Source: Bidens hawaiensis (lineage: Eukaryota; Streptophyta; Magnoliopsida; Asterales; Asteraceae). From it: a stretch of 64,000 bases of DNA. Below the pieces are notes generated by a model. The model was given only the letters and a program-made list of their open reading frames with translations. It did no database searches and was not told where the DNA came from. Of this stretch, positions 1 through 10,689 are shown in pieces. The position numbers and the translations under genes are program-made. The DNA lies in contig JAIQDT010000172.1 of NCBI GenBank assembly GCA_021521415.1, forward strand, positions 2,314,501-2,378,500, read 5' to 3'. Every line of letters begins with the position of its first letter. Position 1 is the stretch's first letter.

Positions 1-49
1 CTTAGTTCTTCCTTGAGCTTAAAGCACCCTTTCTTGGACTTGACTAGGC

Positions 50-226
50 CATGAAGCTTGTTGAGAAATTGGTGTTGATTTGTAGAGGTAGATAGAAATT
101 CAAGTGTGGGGAATAGAAATGGAGTCGTTCGGTTGAGTAAATAGTAAGGGAGGTAGAGAGTATGAATTCCTTTGGTTTGTTGGTTGTGTATATGTCAAAG
201 TCCCTTATATAACCTTTTATTCTCAT
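50..226 (-). promoter_or_regulatory. Possible promoter and 5' UTR of a truncated gene or gene relic
   Basis: Read on the minus strand there is a good TATA box (TTATATAA, 213-206) followed by about 150 bases of C/A-rich, G-poor sequence that resembles a plant 5' UTR. An ATG follows at 52-50, but it meets TAG two codons later. A neighbouring frame stays open to the window edge and is lysine-rich. This could be the start of a gene lying to the left, a relic with a one-base indel, or chance. I cannot name a product. Confidence 0.2.
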
Positions 227-444
227 AACTATATTATTTTATTGTATGTAGAATTTGTGTGTTGTGGTCTTCGAGAAAGAAGGAAGCATATAAATGGACG
301 GTTCATGCAATTGTCAAGAGTTGAGTGTGGTTATGTCAAATCTTTTCGCTAGAGGACAAAGCTTAAAAACAATGTGTGTTTAAGCGAGAAGGGTGATAAA
401 TATGGAATGAGTTTGAAACTGTTTTTCAAATATTTGACTTATGA

Positions 445-682
445 GCATTTCATTTTTGTGTAATATTTTAAAGAGGTAGTACTTTAGTCAAATTATATAT
501 GACATTTGCTTTTCCATTTGATTCTTTCACAAACTAGTATTAATGAAGATTTGTGATGTGCATGCATTTCATTTTTGTGTAATATTTTAAAGAGGTAGTA
601 CTTTAGTCAAATTATATATGACATTTGCTTTTCCATTTGATTCTTTCACAAACTAGTATTAATGAAGATTTGTGATGTGCAT
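445..682. repeat. Tandem duplication, 2 x 119 bp
   Basis: The block 445-563 is repeated head to tail at 564-682 with no difference that I could see. Each copy runs from GCATTTCATTTTTGTG to GATGTGCATGC. The short GCATGC word at both ends, expanded to a (GCAT)n run just after copy 2, could have mediated slippage or unequal exchange. The near identity implies a recent event. No coding capacity. Confidence 0.9.
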
Positions 683-1260
683 GCATGCATGCATGCTATT
701 TGTTTGTTGTTACTCCATGAACGAGCTGTCTCTTTTGTAGACTAGTAATAGGCTTGGTTAATTTAGAATATTAATTGTTAATGACCCATGAGTTTAGGTT
801 GTAAGTTGACAAGGGTAAATTTGTGCAAGTACACCTTATTATTCAATTTCTCATGTTTTCATTTACGTATCCAATATATATTTAGGTGTGTATGCTAACG
901 TTTCAGATACCCAATTGCTATACTTTCGTTTGCACGAGTTTGTTTACAGCATTGTGAAGTATTATTACGTTTTGGACACGGTTCAAAGTCATTAACCATT
1001 TATATATAAAATATACAATTATTATTTTAGTGCTCTAAATGTAGTACCACCAAATTTCGTGTGTGACGTGTATTTGCACGTGTGACGCAGTAATTCCTAT
1101 AATTACTTAGTGTACGTAACGAACATGTTTGGTATTTCTGACCCGTAAATGATGAATGATCATGCTTGCATATTAAAATGCCTATGATAAATAATAATGA
1201 TTTATTTTTATTAATGAGTTGTACGGATTTTGACTTGAATTTTTGCCGGTTGTCACACAC
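683..1260. other. AT-rich non-coding stretch
   Basis: A (GCAT)n run near 678-697 is followed by AT-rich sequence with no ORF carrying a recognisable domain, no RNA gene and no clear transposon end. I see nothing else in it. Confidence 0.5.
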
Positions 1261-1620
1261 AAATACCCGGAACCAGGTTTTTTAAATACCCGATCTATAC
1301 CCGATATTACCCGAAAAATAATCGGATAAATAATCCTAAAAGGTGCAACCCCTTAAAAATCCAATATATATCCGAAAAATACCCGAAAAAAACCTAAAAA
1401 CCCCGAAAATAAGGTTTTTTCAATACCCGGAGATAGGGTATTCAAATACCCGGTTTTAGAATACCCGTTTCTATGCTCAACCCGAACCCGATACATAGGG
1501 TATGGTTTTTATAGACAATACACGGATCCGGACCCCGACTGGGTTTTGCCAATAACCGATTTTCCAACACTCGATCATACCCGAGGTTTCATACCCAAAC
1601 CCGAGTATTTGAAAAACCCA
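1261..1620. repeat. Degenerate TACCCG-rich repeat
   Basis: About ten copies of TACCCG, mostly ATACCCG or ATACCCGG, lie here at irregular spacing, with inverse forms such as GGGTAT. Short inverted words of this kind often make up the subterminal regions of non-autonomous plant DNA transposons. I could not fix terminal inverted repeats or a target duplication, so no superfamily is assigned. The open frame here is a by-product of the repeat and has no recognisable domain. Confidence 0.5.
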
Positions 1621-2000
1621 ATTTGGGCACCTCTAGTCATACATGTTCGGCTCATGGGTCATAAAAAACTAAGGTCAGAATATGTCAACACAAAAAATTG
1701 GTTAATTTGGTCCGGTTCTCGATGGGTTCAGGTCGAAAGAGGCCAGGTCAAAACGAGCTTTGGGTTGAAATGGGTTTCGCGTCAAACGGGTTGGGTTAAA
1801 AGTGGTCTACTTGAAAGTACTATGCATTTCATCTTTGCTTGATTTTCGTCAATGGTTGCGTGCGTTCAGGCATTAGTTACGCGGATGACCTTGTTTATGC
1901 GTACCAGATTACTCGCGTGTAGGCGTTGTGTGACGTGCTTACCGACACCGGATATGCCTCTGATGTCACGTTAAGCACTTACCATCATCAGGATATGCGT
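1621..2000. other. Non-coding flank of Copia element 1
   Basis: No gene seen. The last 150 bases are unusually CpG-rich for the window. Bases 1996-2000 (TGCGT) are the left candidate target-site copy of element 1; the right copy, 14099-14103, reads TGCGC, a four-of-five match. Confidence 0.5.
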
Positions 2001-2417
2001 TGTTGGTGCATGATGTCAGTAGTTCAGTGTCGAGTGTCTGTAATCGTGTTAGTTAGATTTGAGTTTTGTATGTAAGCGAAGTTATTACAAGTTCGCTAGT
2101 TATAGGCGAACTTGTGGAACAAGCGAAGTTAGGAACAACTTCGCCTGAACTTACCAGGCGAAGTTGTCGCCTATATATTCAGCTAGGTTACGGCTGAGAA
2201 GTTAAGAGAGAGGAGAGAGTCTTATTCGTGTATTCGAGTCAGAGAGTTTGTATTCAGTGATCATAGTATCACGTGTTTACGGTTGGAATACAACGTGTGT
2301 TTGATTATCGTATCGTGTGTTAGCTCGTATCGTTTTCTATACTCGTAACGTCTTACGTAGGGATTCCGCACCTACGTAGAACGCGATATCTCGTGTAGAT
2401 CCGGCTGGGAACCTACA
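2001..2417 (+). repeat. 5' LTR of Copia element 1
   Basis: It begins TGTTGGTGCATGATG and ends GGGAACCTACA. The U3 part carries half-sites of the GGCGAAGTT/AACTTCGCC palindrome family; one pair, GCGAAGTT at 2123-2130 and AACTTCGC at 2137-2144, can form a hairpin. A further AGGCGAAGTT lies at 2156-2165, just before the TATA box. Compared with the 3' LTR I count three substitutions, near 2020, 2092 and 2322. Confidence 0.95.
2172..2179 (+). promoter_or_regulatory. TATA box of the element 1 LTR promoter
   Basis: TATATATT lies 28 bases after the GCGAAGTT/AACTTCGC hairpin and is followed by a GA-rich stretch that could be the start of R. The same sequence occurs in the 3' LTR. The position is inferred from sequence only. 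Confidence 0.6.
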
Positions 2418-2431
2418 ATTGGTATCAGAGC
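2418..2431 (+). promoter_or_regulatory. Primer binding site of element 1
   Basis: ATTGGTATCAGAGC directly follows the 5' LTR. TGGTATCAGAGC is the standard complement of the 3' end of plant initiator tRNA-Met, the usual primer of Copia elements including Sireviruses. Confidence 0.95.
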
Positions 2432-2617
2432 TTTTGCTCGATTGTGTGGTTCGGGATTATCACGCGGGTGTAGAAATCATTCCGTTCGACTATTCGCGGG
2501 ACGAGTTTTCTGAGTTTTTGTGTCATACTCATCTCCTACAATCATAAACAACCCATAACACCTTCACAAACCTCGTAAAATCCAGAAATCAAACCTGCAT
2601 ATTCATCGTGTTCATCA

Positions 2618-2873
2618 GGCGAAGTTGCCGTCACTGTTCGTAGGGTTTCAGCGAAGATATAAGGTTAAGCGAAGTTATCCACAACTTCGCCTACCTTCTC
2701 AAGTTCGCTTATCTCTAGCGAAGTTACCCATAACTTCGCCTACCTCTCAAGTTCGCTTACCTCAAGCGAAGTTATTCACAACTTCGCCGAATCAGGCGAA
2801 TTTAAAAAGGAAGCGAAGTTCATAATCAGCGAAGTTCAGACTTAAGCGAAGTTATCCACAACTTCGCCTACAG
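2618..2873 (+). repeat. GGCGAAGTT palindrome cluster in the gag leader
   Basis: In 256 bases I count seven exact GCGAAGTT and four exact AACTTCGC, plus variants such as GTTCGCTTA. Several pairs face each other across 5-6 bases (GCGAAGTTATCC then ACAACTTCGC) and could form hairpins in RNA or cruciforms in DNA. The cluster ends about 55 bases before the gag ATG. The same word family is in the LTRs and in the pol-env spacer. Confidence 0.9.
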
Positions 2874-2927
2874 TACTGTTTAAAATAAAATTTTTTATTT
2901 TTCGAGTTTCTTTGGGTTTCGTGAAAG

Positions 2928-4358
2928 ATGTCTTCAATAAACATTACGGAACTAGTTAAGATGGAAGTGGAAGCGGGTTCGGCTACAAAGGCACCGAAGA
3001 TGCTTAAGAAAACCGATTATGTAGCGTGGAAAGATCGTTTTGAACAATATGTCAAGTACCAAGATGCTAAGATGTGGGTGTGCATACAAGATGGTTACAT
3101 TCCACCTACTGCTGAATATGAGGGTCGTGATCAGATCAAGAAATACAAAGAGATGGAAGAAGAAGAGAAGAAAATGTATGAGGCCGAAAGCAAAGCTCAT
3201 GCAGCAATTACAATGGCTCTTCCACAAGAGATTCTGCACACTTTCAGAAAGTATAAAACTGCCAGAGAGCTTTGGGAAGCGCTTGAAAACCGGTTTGAGG
3301 GCAATGTGGGAATTCGTGCATCGAAGATTAAACTTCTAAAAACCCAATTATCGGTCTTCAAGTATCTGAAGAATGAATCACTTGATGATATCATCACTAG
3401 ATATTATCATCTGATGACTGAACTCAGCAACTATTCAATTGTTTACAAAGAAGATGAGATTGTTGAAAAGCTTCTTGATGCTCTCCCACCGAAATGGGAG
3501 ATGTATACTGTGTTGATGAGAGAAGACAAAGACTTTGCTGACTATGACCTGGAGACAGCAGTTAACAAGCTAAGAACGTTTGAACTGAACATGGTACGAA
3601 AGGAGACACCTACCGATCAGGTTCAAGATCCGGGTATGTATGGTGCAAAGGTTAACTCAGGATCAAGTTCGAAAACTGAATCATCTGCTTATTACTCTAA
3701 GGGAGAGTCAGGCGCTAGCTCAACACATGAAGGACATGTATCTCTCAACATGAACGGTGATGTGTGCTTTGTAGCTGGAGGATCAAATGCTTCTCAACCT
3801 CAAGCGACCAAGAGTAGTTTTTCCCCAAGTGTTTCAAACAACAACTACTCGAAGATGCCCATGAGTGTTAAATATGCTGAACAGCAGTTTGCTCTCTATG
3901 CATCTTTTATTGCTTCGTATGAGAATTACATTCAGGGTAAGATTGTTGATCCTGCAATTTTGGATGAAGACTATGATCAGATCGATGCTGATGATCTGGA
4001 GGAGATGGATCTGCAGTGGCAGATGGCTATGATTGTGAGAAGGGTTAAGAGGTTCATGAAGAAGACTGGCAGGAAGTTTGTCGGTGAGAGGCCAGGGTTT
4101 GATAAGTCGAAGGTTCGCTGTTACAACTGTCAGCAAAATGGCCACTTTGCAAAAGAGTGCAAAAATGAACGTGTAGAACGCAGTCAAAACAGATCTACAC
4201 AGCAGAGTGGTAGTTGTAATGACTATAAAGCCATGATTTCCAGACAGAATGAGGAGTACAACTGGAATCTGCATGTTGAAGAAGTATTTGAACAGGCCAA
4301 TTTGGCAAACATCGAAACTGCAGATAGTGAGAAGGGAACCTACAATTGGCGAAAATGA
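2928..4358 (+). pseudogene. gag, N-terminal part (capsid and first zinc knuckle)
   Basis: The frame starts at the first good ATG after the leader (MSSINITELVKMEVE) and gives 476 residues. Residues 25-225 match the Copia-type gag fold seen in plants: AWKDRFEQY near 33, an ALPQEI segment and LWEALENRF in the middle, and a repeated helical part ending near KLRTFEL. A CCHC zinc knuckle (CYNCQQNGHFAKEC) lies near residues 398-411. The frame stops at 4356-4358 shortly after residue 460, while the homologous sequence continues in the +1 frame from about 4336. I therefore infer a one-base indel and not a natural end. It would form the particle that packages the RNA. Confidence 0.88.
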
Positions 4359-4899
4359 AGCTTACATGGCAGATGTGGCAGACCAGCTCTCCGAGGTAAG
4401 TACCGAACTCCCTTGTACTAAGTGTGAACATCTGTCTGAACAACTGACAACTATAACTGATCAGTTTGTTAGTTTGGATGCGCAATTTAAAACATTAAAA
4501 GAAGATCATCATTTCACTAAAGCTAGAGAAAATAGTTACAAAGTAAAAATTAAAGCTAGTGAGAAAGATATTAAAAGTCTTAAAGCAAAGCTTGCTGAAA
4601 AAATTCAAGTGATTGATCTTAGCTATGAAGTTCTAGAAGAGAAAACCAAACTAATAGCTGAAAGGGATAAACAGATAGTTGATCACCAGGTGAAAGTGGT
4701 GGAACTTAACAGGAAACTTGAGCAATTCAGAAATTCCTCCGCTATACTTGAACACCTCGTTAGTGATCAAGGTTCCCCAAAAAGGGGAGGAATTGGTTAT
4801 CATGAAGTTCCACCACCTTTCAATCATAATTACACTTATGACCCTAGTAATCAGAAATCTGTCGATGTTGACTATGGTCAGACAGTTCGGTTAAAGTAA
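4336..4899 (+). pseudogene. gag, middle part (coiled coil), shifted frame
   Basis: This continues gag in another frame after the break near 4336-4345. Heptad-like Lys/Glu/Leu-rich sequence from about 4480 to 4730 predicts a long coiled coil, which is typical of the extended gag of Sireviruses. A Cys pair (CTKC) lies near the start. The frame ends at 4897-4899; the sense sequence goes on in the original frame from about 4880, so a second indel of opposite sign restores the first frame. The ATG at 4249 is upstream of the true junction and is not a start. Confidence 0.75.
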
Positions 4900-5543
4900 C
4901 GATTAAAGAACCAGAAGTTAGTAAAGGCGAAACAAGTAAGCCTGTTACTAGTGTTAAGATTTCTGCTCCGAGTCCTGTCTCATCAAACTTGGACAAGTCA
5001 TCTGAGTCGAGTGAGACAAAACAAGAGGAAGTGTTACCAAAAAGTGGAGAGAAAAATAAAACACCTGAAAAGAAGTCTCCACTAAACCCGTATGTCCCAC
5101 CATATGTGAGACAAACGGGAAGTAATACAGCCTCAACATCTAAGACAACTTTTGATAAGAAAGTTGAACACAGGAGTTGTTTCAGATGTAATCAATTGGG
5201 ACACCTAGTTGCTGATTGCCCTCTGAAGCAGAGATTCAGAGATGTGAGGCCTTCGAGAACTGAGAATAGAACTAACGGAAATGTTAAAACTGAAAACCCA
5301 TCAAAATTCAGAAATTGGTCTAATTCAGGTTTTCAAAGAAAAAGATCTCAGTTTTTCACTGCTAACAACCAAACCATAAGTAATAATTCTTTTAATTCAC
5401 GAAGGTTTGAATGGCCTCATAGACAATCCACAAGAAGGTATCCTGTTAGGACTCACAGAAATTATTATGATACTAACTTTGGACAGCCAAGGTACGGAAT
5501 GTTTCGACCCAAGACCAATCGGTCTTGGGTCCCCAGATTTTAA
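4880..5543 (+). pseudogene. gag, C-terminal part (second zinc knuckle)
   Basis: Back in the gag frame, this stretch is rich in Ser, Lys and Arg. It holds a second CCHC knuckle (CFRCNQLGHLVADC, near 5179-5220), then a basic, Asn/Arg-rich nucleic-acid-binding tail. It ends at TAA 5541-5543. pol continues in the same frame directly after this stop, so the TAA separates gag from protease. It may be a nonsense mutation (CAA to TAA is one transition) or a suppressed stop; the sequence alone does not decide. Confidence 0.75.
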
Positions 5544-8500
5544 TCATCTGCTTTAATCGTGCAGGAACAGTTGAACAGGGCTGCCAACAATCAATGGGTT
5601 GTGGATAGCGGCTGTTCCCGGCACATGACAGGTAACAAGAAATTGTTACACGACTGGAAACCTGTTCAAGGAGGAAGAGTGAGTTTCGCAGCAGAGAGCG
5701 GTGGAAGGATTACAGGAATAGGGACGGTGTCTAATGGAAAGATGACTTTGGAGAAAGTAAATTTTGTTGAAGAACTGAAGCACAATCTGCTGAGTGTTTC
5801 GCAGATCTGTGACAAAGAGTACACCGTACATTTTACAAAGAATGAGGCGATCGTGCTATATCCTGGTTTCAAGATACCAGAGAATTGGATTGTTATGAAG
5901 GCTCCAAGAGTGAAGAATACGTATATCATGGATATGAGGTCGACTGAGATGGCCACAGAAGAATCGTGTCTTCTGTCAAAAGCAACTGAATCGGAGTCCG
6001 AGTTGTGGCATAGGAGAATGGGGCATATTCATCTTCGGAAAATGAACTACCTTGTCAAAAATGGGCTTGTGCTGGGTGTTCCCTTGAAGAATTTCAACTT
6101 TGAAGACAAATGCTTATCATGCAAAAAGGGAAAGCAACACAAGAAATCCCATCTCACCAAGAAGGTCAATTCAATTGTCAGTACCCTAGAATTACTTCAC
6201 ATGGATCTCTTCGGTCCCGTGAATGTAAAAAGTCTAGGAGGAACATCTTACTGCTTGGTGATCACTGATGATTTCTCTCGATATTCCTGGGTATATTTCC
6301 TGAAGTCAAAGGATGAAACAGTGCAGATGGTAAAGAATTTGATTACCAAGGTTGAAAATATCATGGGAAAACGGGTTAAATTCATCAGGAGTGACAATGG
6401 AACTGAGTTCAAGAACTATGAGATGGAGATCTTCTGCTTACAGAAGGGGATAGAACACCAATACAGCGCACCGTATACACCGCAACAAAATGGAGTGGCT
6501 GAGAGGAAGAACAGAACCTTAATTGAAGGAGCCAGAACCATGCTGGCTGATTCGAAACTTCCCGTGGTGTTCTGGGCTGAAGCTGTTGCAACAGCCTGTT
6601 ATATCCTTAATAGAGTGTTAACTGTTAAAAGATTAAATAAAACCTGTTATGAACTTATGCATGGGAGAAAGCCCAACTTGAGTGGTCTTGAACCATTCGG
6701 GTCCCCGTGTTCGATATTAAAGACCAATACTAAATTTGGTGAAGTAGCCGACGAAGGAATCTTAGTTGGATACGTTGTTGGGACTCCCAACAGACGGGTC
6801 TTTAATACATCGACCAGCAAGGTTGAGGTGGTGTGTAACACTGATATCACAAGTTACAAATCACCAAAACCAAGCACGGGTCCCGCTGGGGTTTTCGACT
6901 ATGATAGACTTTTTAAATCTTTTAACATACCTTATCTGGATTTTGCAGAAGTTGAGGAAAGAATTGCTACGAAGATGATATGCGATGAGGAAGACACTTT
7001 GGTGCAACGACCACAATATGATGAATGTCAGCCTTCCTCGTCAAATGCTGTCAATACCCCTGCTGCCTCTACTGAAGAGGAATTCATCAATCCGTTTCAC
7101 TCTCAACATCAATCACCCATTGATGAGCTATCTTCGAACTTGGAAGATAATCTGAATGTCAGTTCGGTTCCGACTACGAGAATTCACAAAGATCATCCTT
7201 TGGAGAACGTGATAGGTGATCTGTCCGCCGGTGTACAAACAAGAAAAAGCTTGAATGAGCACACCTGTGTTTTCACATGCATTAAAGACACGGGCATTCT
7301 CAACGAATGCTTGTACACCTGCTTCATCAGCCAGATTGAACCAAAGAACTATCAAATGGCTCTTAAGGACAGCTCGTGGGTCGAAGCCATGCAAGAAGAG
7401 TTAGCTCAGTTTAAGAAAATGGAAGTATGGAATTTGGTTGAAAAACCGAAGAATGTGCTTGCGATAGGCACGAAATGGGTCTTCAAATGTAAGAGAGATG
7501 AGAAAGGGATTGTTATCAGGAACAAGGCGAGGCTGGTTGTTAAAGGCTTTAATCAGCAAGAGGGGATTGATTACAATGAGGTGTTAGCTCCTGTGGCAAG
7601 ATTGGAAGCCATTCGGCTGTTTTTGGCATTTGCTGCTCATAAGGAGATGAAGGTTTTTCAGTTAGATGTGAAGAGTGCTTTCCTTAACGGTAAAGTCGAC
7701 GAGGTTGTGTATGTTGAGCAACCTCCGGGTTTTCCTGACCCTGACTTTCCCGATCACGTGTACAAGCTAAGTAAAGCGCTGTATGGACTACATCAGGCAC
7801 CTCGTGCCTGGTACTCAACGTTATCCGATTACTTGCTTGAGAATGAGTTTGAAAGAGGTAAGATTGATAGCACATTGTTCTTCAAGAGAAAAGGGAGCGA
7901 CTTTCTACTGGTGCAAGTCTACGTGGACGACATTATCTTTGCTGCATCAAAGGTCGCCATGTGTCAGGAGTTTGAGGCCGTCATGAAGAAGAGATTTGAA
8001 ATGAGTGCTATGGCTGAACTAACCTTCTTTTTAGGATTGCAGGTTGATCAGAAGAAAGATGGGATGTTCATTCATCAGACGAAGTATGTCCATGATGTTC
8101 TCAAACGTTTCAAGATGGAGGACAGCACTCCATATGATACTCCAGTCTGCGTCAATCACAAATTGGGTGCTGATTCAGACAACGATGCAGACGTGGACCC
8201 AACCCAATATCGGGCAATTATAGGTTCTTTAATGTACTTAACTGCTTCTAGGCCTAATATAATGTTTGCTGTTTGTCTTTGTGCACGCTTTCAGGCAAAC
8301 CCAAAAGAATCTCATTTGAAGGGTGCGAAGAGGATACTGCGGTATCTCAAAGGCAAGCCGAAGCTGGGGTTGTGGTACTCGAGAGGAGGAGACTTGGAGC
8401 TAGTCGCATACACAGATTCTGATTATGGAGGGTGCAATCAGAGTCGGAAGTCAACGACAAGTGGATGTCAGTTTCTTGGTGGCAGATTAGTGTCATGGCA

Positions 8501-8822
8501 ATGCAAGAAGCAGACCTCAGTCGCCATTTCAACCTGTGAAGCAGAATACATGGCAGCATCTAACTGCTGCTCCCAGGTTCTTTGGATTCAGCAACAGTTG
8601 CGCGATTATGGTCTGAATTTCTCACTTACTCCTATTTGCATTGATAACACTGCTGCTGTCTCAGTAACTAACAATCCCGTAAAGCACAGTAAAACTAAAC
8701 ATATTGACATTCGTCATCATTTTATACGGGATTGTGCTGAGAAGAAACTGATTGTGCTCGAAAAGGTTGACACGTTAGATAATTTCGCTGACTTGTTCAC
8801 GAAAGCGTTTGACAACTGCTGA
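5544..8822 (+). CDS. Copia pol polyprotein: protease, integrase, reverse transcriptase, RNase H
   Basis: The frame is open for 1087 residues from a GTG at 5559 and is in frame with the end of gag, so it has no ATG of its own. The order is Copia-type. The protease has VVDSGCSRHM with Asp near residue 16. The gag-pre-integrase zinc motif is LWHRRMGH...CLSCKKGK (149-203). The integrase core shows Asp in HMDLFGP (about 214), Asp in SDNGTEF (about 278) and Glu in NGVAERKNR. The RT has KWVFKCK, QLDVKSAFLNG and YVDDI (about 788). RNase H has AYTDSDY (about 951), CEAEYMA and IDNTAA. All catalytic residues I looked for are present and there is no stop or frameshift in 3.26 kb. It copies the element RNA into DNA and integrates it. 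Confidence 0.95.
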   Translation, partial: SSALIVQEQLNRAANNQWVVDSGCSRHMTGNKKLLHDWKPVQGGRVSFAAESGGRITGIGTVSNGKMTLEKVNFVEELKHNLLSVSQICDKEYTVHFTKNEAIVLYPGFKIPENWIVMKAPRVKNTYIMDMRSTEMATEESCLLSKATESESELWHRRMGHIHLRKMNYLVKNGLVLGVPLKNFNFEDKCLSCKKGKQHKKSHLTKKVNSIVSTLELLHMDLFGPVNVKSLGGTSYCLVITDDFSRYSWVYFLKSKDETVQMVKNLITKVENIMGKRVKFIRSDNGTEFKNYEMEIFCLQKGIEHQYSAPYTPQQNGVAERKNRTLIEGARTMLADSKLPVVFWAEAVATACYILNRVLTVKRLNKTCYELMHGRKPNLSGLEPFGSPCSILKTNTKFGEVADEGILVGYVVGTPNRRVFNTSTSKVEVVCNTDITSYKSPKPSTGPAGVFDYDRLFKSFNIPYLDFAEVEERIATKMICDEEDTLVQRPQYDECQPSSSNAVNTPAASTEEEFINPFHSQHQSPIDELSSNLEDNLNVSSVPTTRIHKDHPLENVIGDLSAGVQTRKSLNEHTCVFTCIKDTGILNECLYTCFISQIEPKNYQMALKDSSWVEAMQEELAQFKKMEVWNLVEKPKNVLAIGTKWVFKCKRDEKGIVIRNKARLVVKGFNQQEGIDYNEVLAPVARLEAIRLFLAFAAHKEMKVFQLDVKSAFLNGKVDEVVYVEQPPGFPDPDFPDHVYKLSKALYGLHQAPRAWYSTLSDYLLENEFERGKIDSTLFFKRKGSDFLLVQVYVDDIIFAASKVAMCQEFEAVMKKRFEMSAMAELTFFLGLQVDQKKDGMFIHQTKYVHDVLKRFKMEDSTPYDTPVCVNHKLGADSDNDADVDPTQYRAIIGSLMYLTASRPNIMFAVCLCARFQANPKESHLKGAKRILRYLKGKPKLGLWYSRGGDLELVAYTDSDYGGCNQSRKSTTSGCQFLGGRLVSWQCKKQTSVAISTCEAEYMAASNCCSQVLWIQQQLRDYGLNFSLTPICIDNTAAVSVTNNPVKHSKTKHIDIRHHFIRDCAEKKLIVLEKVDTLDNFADLFTKAFDNC

Positions 8823-9957
8823 TGTGTTTTCATTCTTTCGCTGAAAATTAGTCGATCATACTTAGTTAGAAGGACACATACTAGTATGTGTTCGGTCCAG
8901 CTGATCCATTGGATCTTCGGGATAGCCGTTTCCCTGAAGACTTTGATTGGGTCGGGGCGATTGAAGTTAAATTTTTTTCTTTACGGGAGATGAAATTATT
9001 TTTCAAGTCTACTACTTCGTAAGAAGTTTCTTTACTATGTTAACAGAAAATTGATCCAACCTTGGAAAGTGATAGATATACTGATTCTGTGTGCTTAACT
9101 AGTGAAGTTATTAGGCCTAAAAGACTTTAGAACAGTCATTGTATGTCATGGTAGCTTTTTATGGTGCGTAAAAGTAGAAGTGATACTAACTAAATCTACT
9201 CGATTTTATGTGGAAACTCCTTAAGAGTTGTGCATGTCTTCATACATATCTTTCCGAATGATAGGCAGAAAAGCGATTACCCAGTCATACACGAGCCCGT
9301 GAGTGTTCTGATTCCCGTGAAGATAACGTGTCAAGACACTGCAGTGATCCAGATTCGGGACTTGCAGCTGTTTTCTACTTGAAGTTGTGTATATACATGT
9401 TAAAAAAAATGTATTCTAGAGTTCATAATGTTAATGATTCTCAATCAAGACGCAAGAAGGTGAACGGGAAGCAGAGTCTAAGATCGAAGAGTAGTTACTA
9501 CTTAATCAGACACTACGGGTCGAGGTCAATTCGGGGTGACTTGGGGAAAGCCGAATACGCTTTGAGAATAGATAGGAGACATCATAATCTCTGAGTTGTT
9601 GCCCACTTAAGTTTTGAGCTTAATTGAACCTAACTCGTATCACAAAAACGATGAAAACCATTTTAAGTATATTACCTGCTTACAACCTGTTTCTTTATGT
9701 CATAATGCAGCTGAACACGGATCTGTGTGACAGTCACGTAATTAGTATGATTCCTGTTCGGATCTTTTCTAAAACATGGTAGTCCCTTTCAAGACTGAAA
9801 TTTGATCCCGTGTACTTTATTTTAAAAGTTTTTCTACTTATGTAGTTGTATTATTTTATACATGGTTACTTGGTCTTGATCGTATCATTTAACGCTTTAA
9901 AGGAAGTTTTAAAACTTTATCGAAAATTGTTCAAAGTATAGGGGTTTGTTTTGTAAA
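8823..9957 (+). other. Non-coding spacer after pol, element 1
   Basis: About 1.1 kb with no recognisable domain; the short ORF at 9328-9594 has no family features and looks like chance. With the next segment it separates pol from the envelope-like gene by nearly 1.9 kb, so stop-codon readthrough, known for the soybean element SIRE1, cannot link them here. Confidence 0.6.
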
Positions 9958-10660
9958 TACCGGCGAACTTGTTCATAACTTCGCCTGGAATAGGCGAAGT
10001 TATCGATAACTTCGCCTGTACTAACTTTGACCCTATATAAAGAAGTTTTAAGGTCAGACGATTCATTATTTTCCAAATCTCAGCGAACTTATCTCCGTAT
10101 AACCTAAGCGAACTTATCGTTCTTCAATCTGTGTTAACTTTCTTTCGATTCAATCCGATTTCAAGGTGTGTAGGGTTCTTTTATCGTATAATCTTTGTCT
10201 ATTGAGGTTGATCATCGGTCGTTTCGACTCGATTAACGACCTCGTTCTTTCGAACCTTAAACACCCGATTTTCAAAGTTGTTATTACGTGATAGTAATTT
10301 ACCTGAACGTCTAAAACTTCATAAAATCATGTGTTACGGAGTCCTCGATCTCCAAAATCATCATCTACACATCGTTCGACAAACCTAACTGTTGCCGATT
10401 CGAATTCGGCGAAGTTACAGTTTAGGCGAACTTATCCGTAACTTCGCCTGAGGTCTAACTTCGCCTGATAATTAATTTTGAAACAGTTTAGGAGGCGATG
10501 TTGTGGTTAGGCGAAGTTCTCTTTAACTTCGCCTGGACCATTTTACTTAACGGTTATCAGACGAAGTTCAAGTTGAAGCGAAGTTGTTTCCCAACTTCGC
10601 CCCACCTTTAACTTCGCCTATTCAGAATAGATCACAACTTCGCTCATGGTAACAGGCGAA
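9958..10660 (+). repeat. GGCGAAGTT palindrome cluster in the pol-env spacer
   Basis: I count four exact GCGAAGTT and eight exact AACTTCGC plus GGCGAACTT variants. The best unit is a perfect 26-bp palindrome at 9992-10017 (half site AGGCGAAGTTATC), 16 bases before a TATA box. A second group at 10405-10660 lies just before the envelope-like start. I noticed none of these words in the gag, pol or envelope-like coding parts, so they mark the non-coding segments of the element. Confidence 0.88.
10034..10042 (+). promoter_or_regulatory. Internal TATA box before the envelope-like gene
   Basis: TATATAAAG is a near-ideal plant TATA box. It sits 16 bases after the 26-bp palindrome, as the LTR TATA box sits just after a palindrome of the same family. 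If it is used, an envelope-like transcript would start near 10065, with a leader containing a donor-like AAGGTGTGT near 10164 and the acceptor at 10706-10707. Transcription from here is inference. Confidence 0.5.
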
Positions 10661-10689
10661 CTTGTGATTTGCTTTGACGTTTACCTAAC

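Noticed and set aside
2618..2873. Regular short repeats resembling a CRISPR array
   Set aside because: The host is a plant; words are inverted as well as direct, spacers are short and not unique, and they belong to a retrotransposon leader.
7128..7394. Minus-strand ORFs over pol of element 1
   Set aside because: Shadows of a long, domain-complete plus-strand frame.
9328..9594. An 88-residue ORF after pol
   Set aside because: No recognisable family, short, low-complexity start, and in a spacer; probably chance.
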